A DNA stretch of 64,000 nt from JAVJSU01 sp040219275 (GCA_040219275.1 JAVJSU010000006.1:1-64000), one strand, 5' to 3'. Positions 26,341-35,254 are shown, counted from the stretch's first letter. The notes: generated by a model not told the origin, from the letters alone. Numbers and translations: made by a program.

Positions 26341-26402
26341 GTCTGGATGCTAGATTTTAGATGATGGATAAAAGATTTTAGACAAAAGATATTAGATACA
26401 AA
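26341..26402. repeat. Degenerate TTTAGA-word repeat
   Basis: Repeated words (TAGATTTTAGAT, AAAAGATTTTAGAC, AAAAGATATTAGATAC) upstream of azlC, complementary in style to the ATCTAAA words at 7411-7437. Probably a decayed member of the short-word hairpin family. The rest of 26403-26526 shows nothing recognisable. Confidence 0.35.
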
Positions 26403-26526
26403 AGAAAATGAGTCGTCATTCTCATCTTATAAGACAATCATCCCATCATAAACGGACAAGCATTGCCCCATATAGTAGAACAATCATACATTTTAGCATG
26501 ACAATTTGAGTGCCTATTTTGACTGC

Positions 26527-27345
26527 CTACGATGAAAGCCGCGCATAATGACCGGGTGTGATGCCGACGATGCGCTTGAAATGGCGCGTCAGGTGGCTTT
26601 GATCTGTAAATCCGGTTGCTAGCGCGACATCTAAAGCAGAATTGCCGAGTGTCAATAACGCCTTCGCCCGCGTGATGCGGATGTGGGTCAGGTATTTGTG
26701 TGGTGGCAAACCCACCTGCTGATGAAACACCCGCGCCAGATAAAACGGACTGAGCGCCGTTAACTCCGAGAGGGTCTCCAATGTGACATTTTCCGTGTAA
26801 TGTTCTTCCAGATAATCACGCGCTTTCGCCACCGCCAACCGCTCATCGCCTAACGCCTGTACTTGTGGACGATTAACAGCATGACGGGCGACCAACTGAC
26901 CAAGCGCCACCCGTAACGCCGTTTGCTGTGCCATGATAGACGCTTCCGTGCGAACGATGTTATGAAAGCGTTGCATCAAGCCCGCCACCAGCGGATCATA
27001 AATGATGGACTGCTTGAAGAATGGCATCCCCCACGGGCTTCCGGTCAGTTCGGTGGCGATCTGACGCATCAAAATCACCCCTGGATACATGGCACGATAA
27101 TGCAATCCGAGTTCATTCGCCGCGCTACCCGTGTGCAATTCCTGCGGATTAATCACGATCACCGTGCCGGGTGTGGCGATATGCTCCGAACCGCGATGCC
27201 GGAACGCATTGCCACCGCCGTCAATCACGCTGATGGAAAATTCCTCGTGAATATGCGGCTGAAAAACATGCTCATAATAGGCGGCATGGAGCATTTCTAA
27301 ATTGTCAAAATGAGGCACACGCCAGTAGGTCGCTTGGTCTCTCAT
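26527..27345 (-). CDS. AraC-family transcriptional regulator
   Basis: A 272-residue regulator with an N-terminal cupin-like arm (HVFQPHIHEEFSISVIDGGG with metal-type histidines, TPGTVIVINPQELHTG) and a C-terminal double helix-turn-helix (TLETLSELTALSPFYLARVF and VALATGFTDQSHLTRHFKRI, then GITPGHYA). The cupin should bind a small ligand such as an amino acid. Position and orientation next to azlCD suggest it controls that exporter. It probably has its own promoter in 27346-27480. Confidence 0.92.
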   Translation of the reverse strand: MRDQATYWRVPHFDNLEMLHAAYYEHVFQPHIHEEFSISVIDGGGNAFRHRGSEHIATPGTVIVINPQELHTGSAANELGLHYRAMYPGVILMRQIATELTGSPWGMPFFKQSIIYDPLVAGLMQRFHNIVRTEASIMAQQTALRVALGQLVARHAVNRPQVQALGDERLAVAKARDYLEEHYTENVTLETLSELTALSPFYLARVFHQQVGLPPHKYLTHIRITRAKALLTLGNSALDVALATGFTDQSHLTRHFKRIVGITPGHYARLSS

Positions 27346-27469
27346 GACAGGTCATTTACGCTAATTTTCTACGATAAGTATAACAGACCGTTTGCTGAAA
27401 TGATTGTACGTTCTTGCGGAATTTGAGCGGCGCAGATGAGGCATTAGAAAGACGTTTGGCATTAAATGG

Positions 27470-27510
27470 GAAAATGAAAACGCCCCCGCACAGTGTTTGC
27501 AGAGGCGTTT
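27470..27510 (-). terminator. Terminator of the 67-residue gene
   Basis: AAACGCC (27478-27484) pairs with GGCGTTT (27504-27510). On the minus strand the stem ends in GCGTTTTCATTTT. Confidence 0.65.
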
Positions 27511-27530
27511 ACCAGTTTAAAGCGATTGCT

Positions 27531-27734
27531 TTAGTTGTCGACATTGTTCAGAACCACCATTGGGATTTCGATAGCCGGGGTGTTGCTGAATTTGTCCTGT
27601 TCCGCGTTTTTCATTTTCTCACGGAAGATCACAGGTTTTTCAGCGGCGGATGGGATAAGCGGAAAATTGACCGTCTTCTCATCATCGACACCACGCCATC
27701 GCTGAACAACATCTATCAGCGAATTGAAAATCAT
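27531..27734 (-). CDS. Small protein of unknown function with complete expression signals
   Basis: The 67-residue product (MIFNSLIDVVQRWRGVDDEK ... IPMVVLNNVDN) is polar, has no signal peptide or membrane segment, and matches no family I know. The case for a real gene is its surroundings: a promoter at 27768-27797, AGGAG 9 nt before the ATG, and an intrinsic terminator right after the stop. A longer overlapping frame on the other strand has none of these. Likely a small cytosolic protein. Confidence 0.65.
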   Translation of the reverse strand: MIFNSLIDVVQRWRGVDDEKTVNFPLIPSAAEKPVIFREKMKNAEQDKFSNTPAIEIPMVVLNNVDN

Positions 27735-27767
27735 GATGTTAAACTCCTATTGCTTACGTTCTCGCAT

Positions 27768-27797
27768 AGTATACCACAAAGGTTCACTATGGGTCAA
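27768..27797 (-). promoter_or_regulatory. Promoter of the 67-residue gene
   Basis: On the minus strand TTGACC (27797-27792), an 18-nt spacer and TATACT (27773-27768). Predicted start site near 27761, 14 nt upstream of the Shine-Dalgarno sequence. Confidence 0.65.
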
Positions 27798-28087
27798 TAT
27801 GCTTTATCTACAGGTTTTAGACGACATTCACAGCCTGTTTCTTACGTCGCGTAGAAAAACGCCTTAACCATTAAACCAGAGTTACGCTCATCTACAACCG
27901 ACGCTTCCCTAACGGTTAGGCTGTGCTCTACGTGAACACCTTAATCAGTATAAACGCAATACTACGAAATAAAACGTAAGGTTTTTGAGCTACCCTGTTA
28001 ATCAGCATCTTAACCGGATAGCCCATTCACGATGACATAGTCGGGGTTCAATGACTGAAAACTGTCCTCTGTAAACGATAGCCAGAA
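27798..28087. other. Intergenic region without recognised gene
   Basis: It holds the 13-nt palindrome CCTAACGGTTAGG (27908-27920) and otherwise no structure I can name. No clear terminator for the ABC gene ending at 28088 was found. Confidence 0.35.
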
Positions 28088-29875
28088 TCAATCCCCCGCC
28101 ATCGGCAGATGTTCACCCGTTTGTACGCGCCACAATGCGGCATACAACCCGCCAGATTGCGCGAGTTCCTCATGTCGCCCCTGCTCCTTGAGCGTCCCGT
28201 TTTCCACCACGAAGATACGATCTGCGTTGCGTACAGTAGACAGACGATGCGCGATGATGATGGTAGTGCGCCCGACGGCGATTTTTTCCAGTGAGCGTTG
28301 GATGGCGGCTTCGGTTTCATTGTCCACCGAGGATGTGGCTTCATCCAGCACCAGCACCGGCGGATTTTTCAGCACGGCGCGGGCGATAGACACACGCTGA
28401 CGTTGCCCGCCGGAGAGTTTCTGTCCGCGTTCGCCGACGATGGTGTCATAGCCCTGTGGCAAGCTCATGATGAAGTCATGTGCCTCGGCAATTTTGGCGG
28501 CTTCGATGATCTGCTCATCCGTCGCGTTGAAAGTACCATAAGCGATATTCTGTTTGACCGTGCCATGAAACAGGAACACATCCTGACTGACCAGCCCGAC
28601 AGCATCGCGCAAATCCTTCAAATTGAGGTCGCGCAGATCATGCCCGTCTAAGGTCACGCTACCGGAGGTGACATCGTAGAAGCGCAGTAACAATTTGATG
28701 ATCGTGCTTTTGCCCGCGCCCGTCGCCCCGACGATTGCGGCGGTATCCCCGGCTGGAATATTAAACGCCAGCCCCTTTAGCACCTTCGCGCCGTTGTTGT
28801 ATTCAAAATCAACCGTGTTAAAGACCACTTCACCCTTCACCTCTGCGGTGGCTAAGTGTTGTGCGCCATCGTTGATCTGCGGCGGGATGTGCAACAGGTC
28901 AAGGATGCGCGTGATAGATGCCATCGCCCGCTGATAGAGGTCAAAAGTTTCGCCGAGGCGCGTAAGGGGCCACAGCAAACGCTGAGTCATGAAGACCATC
29001 ACGCTATACACACCCACGTTTAGCGTACCATTAAGCACCTGCTGACCAGCAAACACCATAATGGCGATAAATCCGGCGACGATGATCATGCGGATCAACG
29101 GGCTAAACGCGGAACTAAGAATAATGGCGCTCCGGTTTGTGCTTTCATATTTACGGCTTTCTTTGCCGATTCGTTCGACTTCGTGGGCTTCCGCGGTGAA
29201 GCTCTTGATGGTGGCGATACCACTCAGGTTATTAGAGAGTTGGCTATTCAACATGCCCACCTGTTCACGCACGGCGGCATAACGCGGCGTAAGGCGATTC
29301 TGAAACCAGATTGATCCCCAGATAATGATCGGCACAGGGATCATCGCCATCCACGCGACTTCCGGCGCGGCGACAAAGAACAAACCACCGATCACGATAA
29401 CGGTTGTCGAGACTTGAATCAGATCATTCGCTCCGACATCCAGAAAGCGTTCCAATTGATTGATGTCATCGTTCAAAATAGACATCAGTCCGCCGGTGCT
29501 CTGGTCTTCAAAGTAGGCGAGTTCTAAGTCCTGCACATGTGCGTAAACATCCATCCGCATATCGTGTTGCATGGATTGCGCCAGATTACGCCAGATTAGC
29601 CGATGCACATATTCAAAGAGCGATTCGAGAATCCAGATAAACAGCGTGACTATCGCCAGAAAAACCAGCTGATCGCCCGTATCTTCAATGCCGAGTTGGG
29701 CAATGAACGAGTCTTCTTGCCGTGTGACCACATCCACCGCGACACCAATCAGCGCGGGCGGGGCGAGATCGACAACTTTGTTCAATATGGAAAATAAACT
29801 GGCATAAGCGATGCGCTTACGATAGCTAGTGGCGTAATTTAATAAACGCCGCAGGGGATGAGTTTGTTCGGGCAT
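28088..29875 (-). CDS. ABC exporter, fused permease-ATPase (MsbA/multidrug type)
   Basis: A 595-residue half-transporter that would dimerise. Residues about 15-320 are a six-helix type IV exporter domain, and 350-590 are the nucleotide-binding domain with Walker A GATGAGKST, Q-loop VSQDVFLFHG, signature LSGGQRQR, Walker B VLVLDEATSSVD and H-loop IIIAHRLST. It probably exports lipids or drugs; nothing around it indicates which. It is monocistronic, divergent from the lipoprotein array. The start codon has only a weak GGAAAA upstream. Confidence 0.94.
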   Translation of the reverse strand: MPEQTHPLRRLLNYATSYRKRIAYASLFSILNKVVDLAPPALIGVAVDVVTRQEDSFIAQLGIEDTGDQLVFLAIVTLFIWILESLFEYVHRLIWRNLAQSMQHDMRMDVYAHVQDLELAYFEDQSTGGLMSILNDDINQLERFLDVGANDLIQVSTTVIVIGGLFFVAAPEVAWMAMIPVPIIIWGSIWFQNRLTPRYAAVREQVGMLNSQLSNNLSGIATIKSFTAEAHEVERIGKESRKYESTNRSAIILSSAFSPLIRMIIVAGFIAIMVFAGQQVLNGTLNVGVYSVMVFMTQRLLWPLTRLGETFDLYQRAMASITRILDLLHIPPQINDGAQHLATAEVKGEVVFNTVDFEYNNGAKVLKGLAFNIPAGDTAAIVGATGAGKSTIIKLLLRFYDVTSGSVTLDGHDLRDLNLKDLRDAVGLVSQDVFLFHGTVKQNIAYGTFNATDEQIIEAAKIAEAHDFIMSLPQGYDTIVGERGQKLSGGQRQRVSIARAVLKNPPVLVLDEATSSVDNETEAAIQRSLEKIAVGRTTIIIAHRLSTVRNADRIFVVENGTLKEQGRHEELAQSGGLYAALWRVQTGEHLPMAGD

Positions 29876-30142
29876 AGCGATATTTTCCAGAATATGGGTT
29901 ACAGGTTGTGAAAACCCATTCTAAACGTTCCGTAACGATTAAACGAGTGACCATCTAGGCACAATTAATGAGTAGTCCATGATAAGACCATTTTCACTGG
30001 AAAGCTCTGGAACGATCTTGATACGACTTTGAAACGCGCCCGATATAGGCTTGCTCCAGATGGATGACGGCACAGTGCATCGTTGTCTTATTGTCGTGAT
30101 GAACGGCACAATACACATTGAATATAAGGAGCAAAACAACCT
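29876..30142. promoter_or_regulatory. Divergent promoter region of ABC exporter and lipoprotein array
   Basis: 267 nt between divergent starts, with no gene. It contains AAGGAG (30128-30133) for the first lipoprotein. No strong -35/-10 pair is obvious. Confidence 0.3.
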
Positions 30143-30781
30143 ATGTTTTCCAAAAGTCTGAAAGTGCTACTGCTGATTTCTCTTATGTTTATCCTCGCCG
30201 CCTGTGGTGGTGACGATGACGATGAGAGCGGTGACAGTGGCGATAGCGGTGCTAGCAGTAGTGGTGTTGATCTATCCCAAACCGGAACTGCGGCAGATGC
30301 TGACCTCGGTGTTACGTTTACAGTCAGTTATCCAGAAGGCTGGGCTTCCTCAGACAATGCCGGTTCGCTGAATATCGCCAATACTGAGGCATTACTCGCT
30401 AGTGTCGATGAAGATGGACTTACGCTAGAAGACGGGCAAATAGCAATCGTCGGTTTACCGCTTGTCGGGGTAACAGCAAATGCACTCGGTCTGGCTGAAG
30501 ATGCCACAGCCGCGGACGCAGTTGAGCTAATTTCCGGGATGTTCTTCGGCGGACCGGACACCGAAACAAATTTCAACGATCCAGAAAATGTTGAACTCAA
30601 CGGCAAATCAGCGACGATTATGAGTGGTTCAGCCACGGTCAACGGCAACGCCTCTGATGGTTCCATCATCGCGGTGCAGGTCGAAGGCGGTTATGCAGTT
30701 TTCATCGCACGCTATAATGGTGACTTCGACGAAGAATTGCGGGCAATTGTGGGTTCAGCGGAAGTCTCAATAACGGAATAA
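30143..30781 (+). CDS. Surface lipoprotein, YPEGW family member 1
   Basis: A 212-residue lipoprotein. The signal peptide ends in lipobox LAAC (Cys21 is lipidated), followed by an acidic/Ser/Gly linker (GGDDDDESGDSGDSGASSSG) and one domain of about 165 residues with FTVSYPEGWASSD, LNIANTEALL, an EDGQIAIVGLPL strand, a helix with LGLAEDATAADAVELISG and late NGKSATIMSGSATV and GGYAVFIARYNGDFDEELRAI. This outline resembles PsbP/DcrB-like ligand-binding folds, but I do not claim that. First of six tandem genes; AAGGAG upstream, terminator at 30807. Its C-terminal two thirds are nearly identical to those of the gene at 31773. Confidence 0.85.
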   Translation: MFSKSLKVLLLISLMFILAACGGDDDDESGDSGDSGASSSGVDLSQTGTAADADLGVTFTVSYPEGWASSDNAGSLNIANTEALLASVDEDGLTLEDGQIAIVGLPLVGVTANALGLAEDATAADAVELISGMFFGGPDTETNFNDPENVELNGKSATIMSGSATVNGNASDGSIIAVQVEGGYAVFIARYNGDFDEELRAIVGSAEVSITE

Positions 30782-30806
30782 TCGAAGCAGGCGATCAAAA
30801 TTTAGG

Positions 30807-30838
30807 AAAAACGCTCTCTATACTGAAGGGCGTTTTTT
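30807..30838 (+). terminator. Intrinsic terminator in the lipoprotein array
   Basis: AAAACGC (30807-30813) pairs with GCGTTTT, followed by six T. It shows that member 1 is transcribed separately. Confidence 0.75.
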
Positions 30839-30998
30839 GTTCCCATATTCCCCCAAACTCTAGGGGAATAGGGGCGTAGACAGGGACTCGCTAATCATGA
30901 TAGCATATGCTTTGCACACACAGACACCTCTATCATAAATCAATGTGTCCACTTTTATTGTCTGTGAGATTGATTTATCTACCAACAGGAGCAACAAA

Positions 30999-31679
30999 AT
31001 GAATATGCGTAAATGGTTCGGGCTAATGCTTGTATTGATGCTTGCCTTCGTTCTGGCGGCGTGTGGCGGCGATAGCGACGACGATAACGACAGTGATGGC
31101 GATAGTAGTTCAGCAAGCAGTGCTGATCTGTCACAGAGCATTACAGCAGAAGACCCTAACTTCGGCGGTAGCTTGACCGTTAACTATCCTGAAGGCTGGG
31201 TTGCAACCGATAGTGGTGGTGTTATCTCTCTGGCAGAATCACAGGCGACACTTGATCTGGCACAAAACGCAACCGATACTGCGCCAGCCTTAGAAGAAAA
31301 TACAGTCTTTGTAAGCATCACACCATTAGCGCCGGAACTCGTCAGTATCTTCATTGAAGAAGGTCAGACAGCTACACCTGCAATATTGTTGGATGCAACC
31401 ATCCTCGCTGGCGGTACCGACACTCTTGACGTTCAACCCGTCGAAATTACTGACATCAACGGCAAGTCCGGCGCAACTGTCTCCGCAGTCAGCACCAATG
31501 CTGATGAACCGGGTCGTCTTTTCGCTGTCGCCGTTGCTGTGGACAATGGTTATGTCATCGTAACTGCGATTACCAATCCTGATGAAACCGACTTCGATGA
31601 TACCGTGCGTGCAATTGCGGGCGCAGTGGAAGCCACCTTCCCTGTAGCTGAAGAAGCCACCGAAGAACCGGCAGGCTAA
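30999..31679 (+). CDS. Surface lipoprotein, YPEGW family member 2
   Basis: 226 residues: lipobox LAAC with Cys22, a Asp/Ser linker (GGDSDDDNDSDGDSSSASS), then the family domain (GGSLTVNYPEGWVATDSGGV ISLAESQATL, NTVFVSITPLAPEL, ITDINGKSGATVSAVSTN, DNGYVIVTAITNPDETDFDD) and a Glu-rich tail. AGGAG 8 nt upstream selects ATG 30999; the longer frame from 30945 would bury the signal peptide. It has its own terminator at 31713. Function unknown; the site of action is the outer face of the cytoplasmic membrane. Confidence 0.85.
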   Translation: MNMRKWFGLMLVLMLAFVLAACGGDSDDDNDSDGDSSSASSADLSQSITAEDPNFGGSLTVNYPEGWVATDSGGVISLAESQATLDLAQNATDTAPALEENTVFVSITPLAPELVSIFIEEGQTATPAILLDATILAGGTDTLDVQPVEITDINGKSGATVSAVSTNADEPGRLFAVAVAVDNGYVIVTAITNPDETDFDDTVRAIAGAVEATFPVAEEATEEPAG

Positions 31680-31712
31680 ATAACGTAATCCGCTTATAAT
31701 TACTATCTAAAG

Positions 31713-31742
31713 AACACCCTTCACTGTGAGGGTGTTTTTTAT
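31713..31742 (+). terminator. Intrinsic terminator in the lipoprotein array
   Basis: AACACCCT (31713-31720) with AGGGTGTT (31729-31736) and a T6 tail. Confidence 0.85.
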
Positions 31743-31772
31743 TAGTGTGAATTGACCCAATAGGAAATTGTT

Positions 31773-32522
31773 ATGAAGCCGATTTTTCGCCTATCTGTCA
31801 TTATCCTGATCGTATGTTTCGCCATGTCCCTTTCCGCACAGGATGACCCCGCCGATACTTGCACGATTGACCTGATAAACGCCATCCGAGATTTAAAAGC
31901 GGCTCAGGCAGAAGCGCAACAGGATAACCTCTATTCTGCCGTGCAACTCATGGAAAGCGTGCAGGCGCAAATCGCCGATATTCTCGCAGGGTGTGAAAAT
32001 CTTGAGATTGATTTGTCACAAACGGGTACCGCAGAGGATGCTGATTTTGGATACACATTTACAGTCAACTATCCCGAAGGCTGGGCTTTTTCAGATTATG
32101 CCGGTTTGCTAAGCATCGCCAATAGTGAAGCCTTACTGGCTAGGGTATATGAAGATGAACTTACTCTTGAAGACGGACAAATCGTCATAATCGGGCTACC
32201 GCTCGTCGGGGTGACAGCGGATGCACTCGGTTTAGCCGAAGATGCCACAGCCGCGGACGCAGTTGAGCTTATTTCTGGCATATTTTTCGGCGGACATGAT
32301 ACCGAAACCAACTTCAACGATCCAGAAAATGTTGAACTTAACGGCAAATCAGCGACGATTATGAGTGGTTCAGCCACAGTCAACGGCATTACCGCTTATG
32401 GTTCAACCATCGCGGTGCAGGTCGACGGCGGTTTTGCTGTTTTCACCGCACGCTATAATGGCGACTTCGATGCAGAAATTCGCGCCATTGTAGGTTCCGC
32501 GGAATTATCAACGACAGAATAA
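31773..32522 (+). CDS. Secreted YPEGW-family protein, chimera (member 3)
   Basis: 249 residues with a type I signal peptide (SLSAQ before DDPAD) instead of a lipobox. Residues about 25-75 are the two-Cys helical module of the 21.7-kb protein (CTIDLINAIRDLKAAQAEAQ ... ESVQAQIADILAGC). From about residue 82 on it is nearly identical to member 1 (FTVNYPEGWAFSD, GLPLVGVTADALGLAEDATA, NDPENVELNGKSATIMSGSA). DNA identity is also high there, so a recent duplication or gene conversion joined two modules. AGGAA lies upstream. No function is known. Confidence 0.85.
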   Translation: MKPIFRLSVIILIVCFAMSLSAQDDPADTCTIDLINAIRDLKAAQAEAQQDNLYSAVQLMESVQAQIADILAGCENLEIDLSQTGTAEDADFGYTFTVNYPEGWAFSDYAGLLSIANSEALLARVYEDELTLEDGQIVIIGLPLVGVTADALGLAEDATAADAVELISGIFFGGHDTETNFNDPENVELNGKSATIMSGSATVNGITAYGSTIAVQVDGGFAVFTARYNGDFDAEIRAIVGSAELSTTE

Positions 32523-32669
32523 TTTCCTACTATAGGGCGCGTTTAGAAGCGACCTTCGCCGAAAGTGACTAATATAGATGAGACGCACGGTTGATTGACA
32601 GATCACTCGAAGCGTGATGAGATATGCTGAGTACGCATTTATTGAGTTGCACCGGAGGACGAACACACC

Positions 32670-33338
32670 ATGAAATTACGCACCCTGAAAACCCTGTTAC
32701 TCGCTTCGCTATTGGTGTTTGTGTTGGCGGCATGTGGCGGGGATGATAACAACACTACTACGAACACTACCAGTCCAACTACTGAAACTACCACGAGTGA
32801 TACCAGCACCACAACCCTAGCCCAATCCATCACCAGCACGGATGCCGCAGGCGGTGTGCTCACGGTCAGCTATCCAGAAGGCTGGCAAGCACAGGAATTC
32901 GGTGGCTCCATCACGCTGGGCAACAGCGCAGAGGTATTTGCCTCGGACGCGCCAGCTATCGCCTCTGGTCAGGTTGTCGGATCATTACTTGCGTTGCCAA
33001 CGGAAATGTTGAGTTTGCTCGGTCTGGGTGAAAATCCCACCGCGACAGATGTGCTGGCAAACATGATGAACACAACCCTCACGGAAGACCCGAACGCACA
33101 ATTTACTGTCGGTGAGCCGGAGTCAATAACGGTCAATGACAAGGAAATCGTCATACAAACGGGCACGGCAACAGATGCAAATGGAACAAGTGATGTGGCG
33201 TTCCTGATTGTTCAGACAGGCACAAGCTTTGCGCTCCTGAGCATCATCGCGCCGGAAGGTGAATACGCCACGTATGACGCACAAATCCGCGCCATTGCCG
33301 GGTCGGTTGAATACACCATTCCGCAGGCTGACGGCTAA
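32670..33338 (+). CDS. Surface lipoprotein, YPEGW family member 4
   Basis: 222 residues: lipobox LAAC (Cys22), a Thr/Asn/Ser linker (TTTNTTSPTTETTTSDTSTT) that could be glycosylated, then the domain with GGVLTVSYPEGWQAQEFGGS ITLGNSAEVF, LLALPTEMLSLLGLGENPTA, ITVNDKEIVIQTGTAT and SFALLSIIAPEGEYATYDAQ. GGAGG lies 11 nt before the ATG. An ATCAC/GTGAT palindrome (32602-32618) lies about 50 nt upstream and could be regulatory. Function unknown. Confidence 0.85.
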   Translation: MKLRTLKTLLLASLLVFVLAACGGDDNNTTTNTTSPTTETTTSDTSTTTLAQSITSTDAAGGVLTVSYPEGWQAQEFGGSITLGNSAEVFASDAPAIASGQVVGSLLALPTEMLSLLGLGENPTATDVLANMMNTTLTEDPNAQFTVGEPESITVNDKEIVIQTGTATDANGTSDVAFLIVQTGTSFALLSIIAPEGEYATYDAQIRAIAGSVEYTIPQADG

Positions 33339-33377
33339 ATTGAATTTCCTGTCAAACAATAATTGGGTAAGTTGCTA

Positions 33378-34559
33378 ATGTCTAAACTGATTCGCATCGG
33401 GTTGTTTCTGAGCATATTCATGCTGGCGTTGCCGACCATCGCGCAGGACGACGATGAGTCTGAATTGTTCCCACCCTTGCCACTTACCCAGTCGATAGAG
33501 GTCGAAGGCGAAGAGGGCGATATCGGGACGTTTTATTATCCAGAAGGGTGGTATTCGGATGTTGATGAGGAATATACTTTTTTCTCTTCGGTGACACTTT
33601 CAAACATACCATTCCCTGAGGATGACCCGGAGGAGACAATCAATAATCCTGTTCAGGGTCAAATCATCGTGGAGATTGTCTTTTTCACGCCTGATCTACT
33701 TGGGGTCATTTTCGGTGAAGCCGAAGGTGATCAGTCACCCGAACAGATCATCGAAGAATTCGTCGGTGATGATTTATTAGCTGTTGATACAGAGGTTAGA
33801 ATCACCTCCTTCTTCACCAATGATCGTGCGGCGGCTTTAGCTACGTACAGTGATGTGTACGATGAAGAGACACTTGATATTGCCCTTGCTGTCGTCAATA
33901 TTGATGAGAGTGCGGCAATCCTTTTTGCACAGTCTTTACCCGGCACATTATCGCGTTATACATATACATTAGGTGAGATGTTAGGTGCGCTTGAGTATAT
34001 TCCCGCAAGCAACGGACTCGCAGAATCCACCGCCGAAGCCCGTAACAACACCCCATCATCCGGCGACTTTGTGGATGATAGTGGCGGCATTTTAAGCGTA
34101 GATGTTCCAGACGGCTGGACGAGCACAACCACTGATGATCGCTTGATCCTCGCCAATTCAGCGTTTGCATTACAATCGGTGCTTGAAGACGGCGATGAGC
34201 CACAAATCGGCGATGTGCTGGTCAGCGTAGCCACATTCCCGCCGAGTTTTGACGACTCGCTGGCGGAGATCAACAGCGATACGGATGTGCAGGATACTTT
34301 GCTATCCGTGTTTAGTGACAATCAGGGCGCATTTCCCGCTTTACAATTTGGCGCATTGCAAACCATCGCGCTGGATGAGTCTCAAGATGCTACGCTGATT
34401 GACGGCACATTCGCCCGTAATGGCTCACAATTTGAATTTGCGATTATCATGGTGACAATGCCAACTACACATGTGGTTTTTGTCGCCTACGGGGATGAGC
34501 TTCGTCCGTTTAGGGACACGTTGCTAGAGATTGCCGCCAGTAGCGTGTATAGTCCGTGA
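33378..34559 (+). CDS. Secreted protein with two YPEGW-type domains (member 5)
   Basis: 393 residues with a type I signal peptide (PTIAQ before DDDESE). Two copies of the family domain follow: about 35-205 (GTFYYPEGWYSDVDEEYTFF, SVTLSNIPF) and about 222-393 (GGILSVDVPDGWTSTTTDDR, LILANSAFALQSVLEDGDEP), separated by a Ser/Thr/Asn linker. The second copy is closer to the single-domain members. The ATG at 33378 is preferred to TTG 33363 because the signal peptide starts there. It follows member 4 by only 39 nt and may be co-transcribed. Confidence 0.83.
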   Translation: MSKLIRIGLFLSIFMLALPTIAQDDDESELFPPLPLTQSIEVEGEEGDIGTFYYPEGWYSDVDEEYTFFSSVTLSNIPFPEDDPEETINNPVQGQIIVEIVFFTPDLLGVIFGEAEGDQSPEQIIEEFVGDDLLAVDTEVRITSFFTNDRAAALATYSDVYDEETLDIALAVVNIDESAAILFAQSLPGTLSRYTYTLGEMLGALEYIPASNGLAESTAEARNNTPSSGDFVDDSGGILSVDVPDGWTSTTTDDRLILANSAFALQSVLEDGDEPQIGDVLVSVATFPPSFDDSLAEINSDTDVQDTLLSVFSDNQGAFPALQFGALQTIALDESQDATLIDGTFARNGSQFEFAIIMVTMPTTHVVFVAYGDELRPFRDTLLEIAASSVYSP

Positions 34560-34621
34560 TGAACACGCTATTTGGACGGATAACACTTGCACCATTTACC
34601 AGAATTTCGGGGGAATTTTAC

Positions 34622-35254
34622 ATGAAGTTCAACATAAACATAACGACTCTAAAACCAATTCAAGTCATGATTTGTTCGATCATACTCGCGCTGGTATTGG
34701 CGGGATGTGGAGGCGGGGAGCCTGATCCAGGAGATACCGTGGTTTTTCCGCAATCGGTCACCAGCCTGAACGGGACGATCAGCGTGGGCTATCCCAATGG
34801 GTGGGTCACGCAAATCGGCGAAGAACAATTTGTTTTAGCCAATTCAGACGCGGCACTGACGATAGCCGATATACGCACCCTAACCGCCGATCAAATTTAC
34901 GGAACGATCAGCGTGATTCCCAATACCAGTCTTGGTGGACTTGACTTAAGCGCAGAGTCCACGCCACGCCAATTTTTAGATGCCATACTTTCTCGCGGGG
35001 GCGGACCAGCAGGCGCACGGACGAACATCGACAATCGGCAGGAATTCCGCATGGGCGGGCATGATGCCATCATCACACGCGGCACGATCGAAAATAATGA
35101 CATCCGTTATGGCAGTATTTTCGCGCTGATTAAATATAGCGGTGCGGTGGTTCTGCTGAATTTCAACACCGCCGCAGATGCGACTGAAAACTATGTAGAT
35201 GTCGTCGAAGAAATCGCCCGTTCGGTGATCTATCCCGCAACTGCAACGCCCTAG
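34622..35254 (+). CDS. Surface lipoprotein, YPEGW family member 6
   Basis: 210 residues: an unusually long n-region, lipobox LAGC (Cys29), a short GGGEPDPGD linker and the family domain with GTISVGYPNGWVTQIGEEQF VLANSDAALT, YGTISVIPNTSLGGLDL, FRMGGHDAIITRGTI and SGAVVLLNFN. The YPEGW signature is altered to YPNGW. GGGGGA 7 nt upstream fixes ATG 34622. Last clear member of the tandem series; function unknown. Confidence 0.83.
   Translation: MKFNINITTLKPIQVMICSIILALVLAGCGGGEPDPGDTVVFPQSVTSLNGTISVGYPNGWVTQIGEEQFVLANSDAALTIADIRTLTADQIYGTISVIPNTSLGGLDLSAESTPRQFLDAILSRGGGPAGARTNIDNRQEFRMGGHDAIITRGTIENNDIRYGSIFALIKYSGAVVLLNFNTAADATENYVDVVEEIARSVIYPATATP

Noticed and set aside
27414..27854. 146-codon plus-strand frame
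   Set aside because: It lies opposite the 67-residue gene, which has promoter, Shine-Dalgarno sequence and terminator; this frame has none and shows no protein-like pattern.
29939..30139. 66-codon minus-strand frame in the divergent promoter region
   Set aside because: No expression signals, and it overlaps the Shine-Dalgarno region of the first lipoprotein gene.
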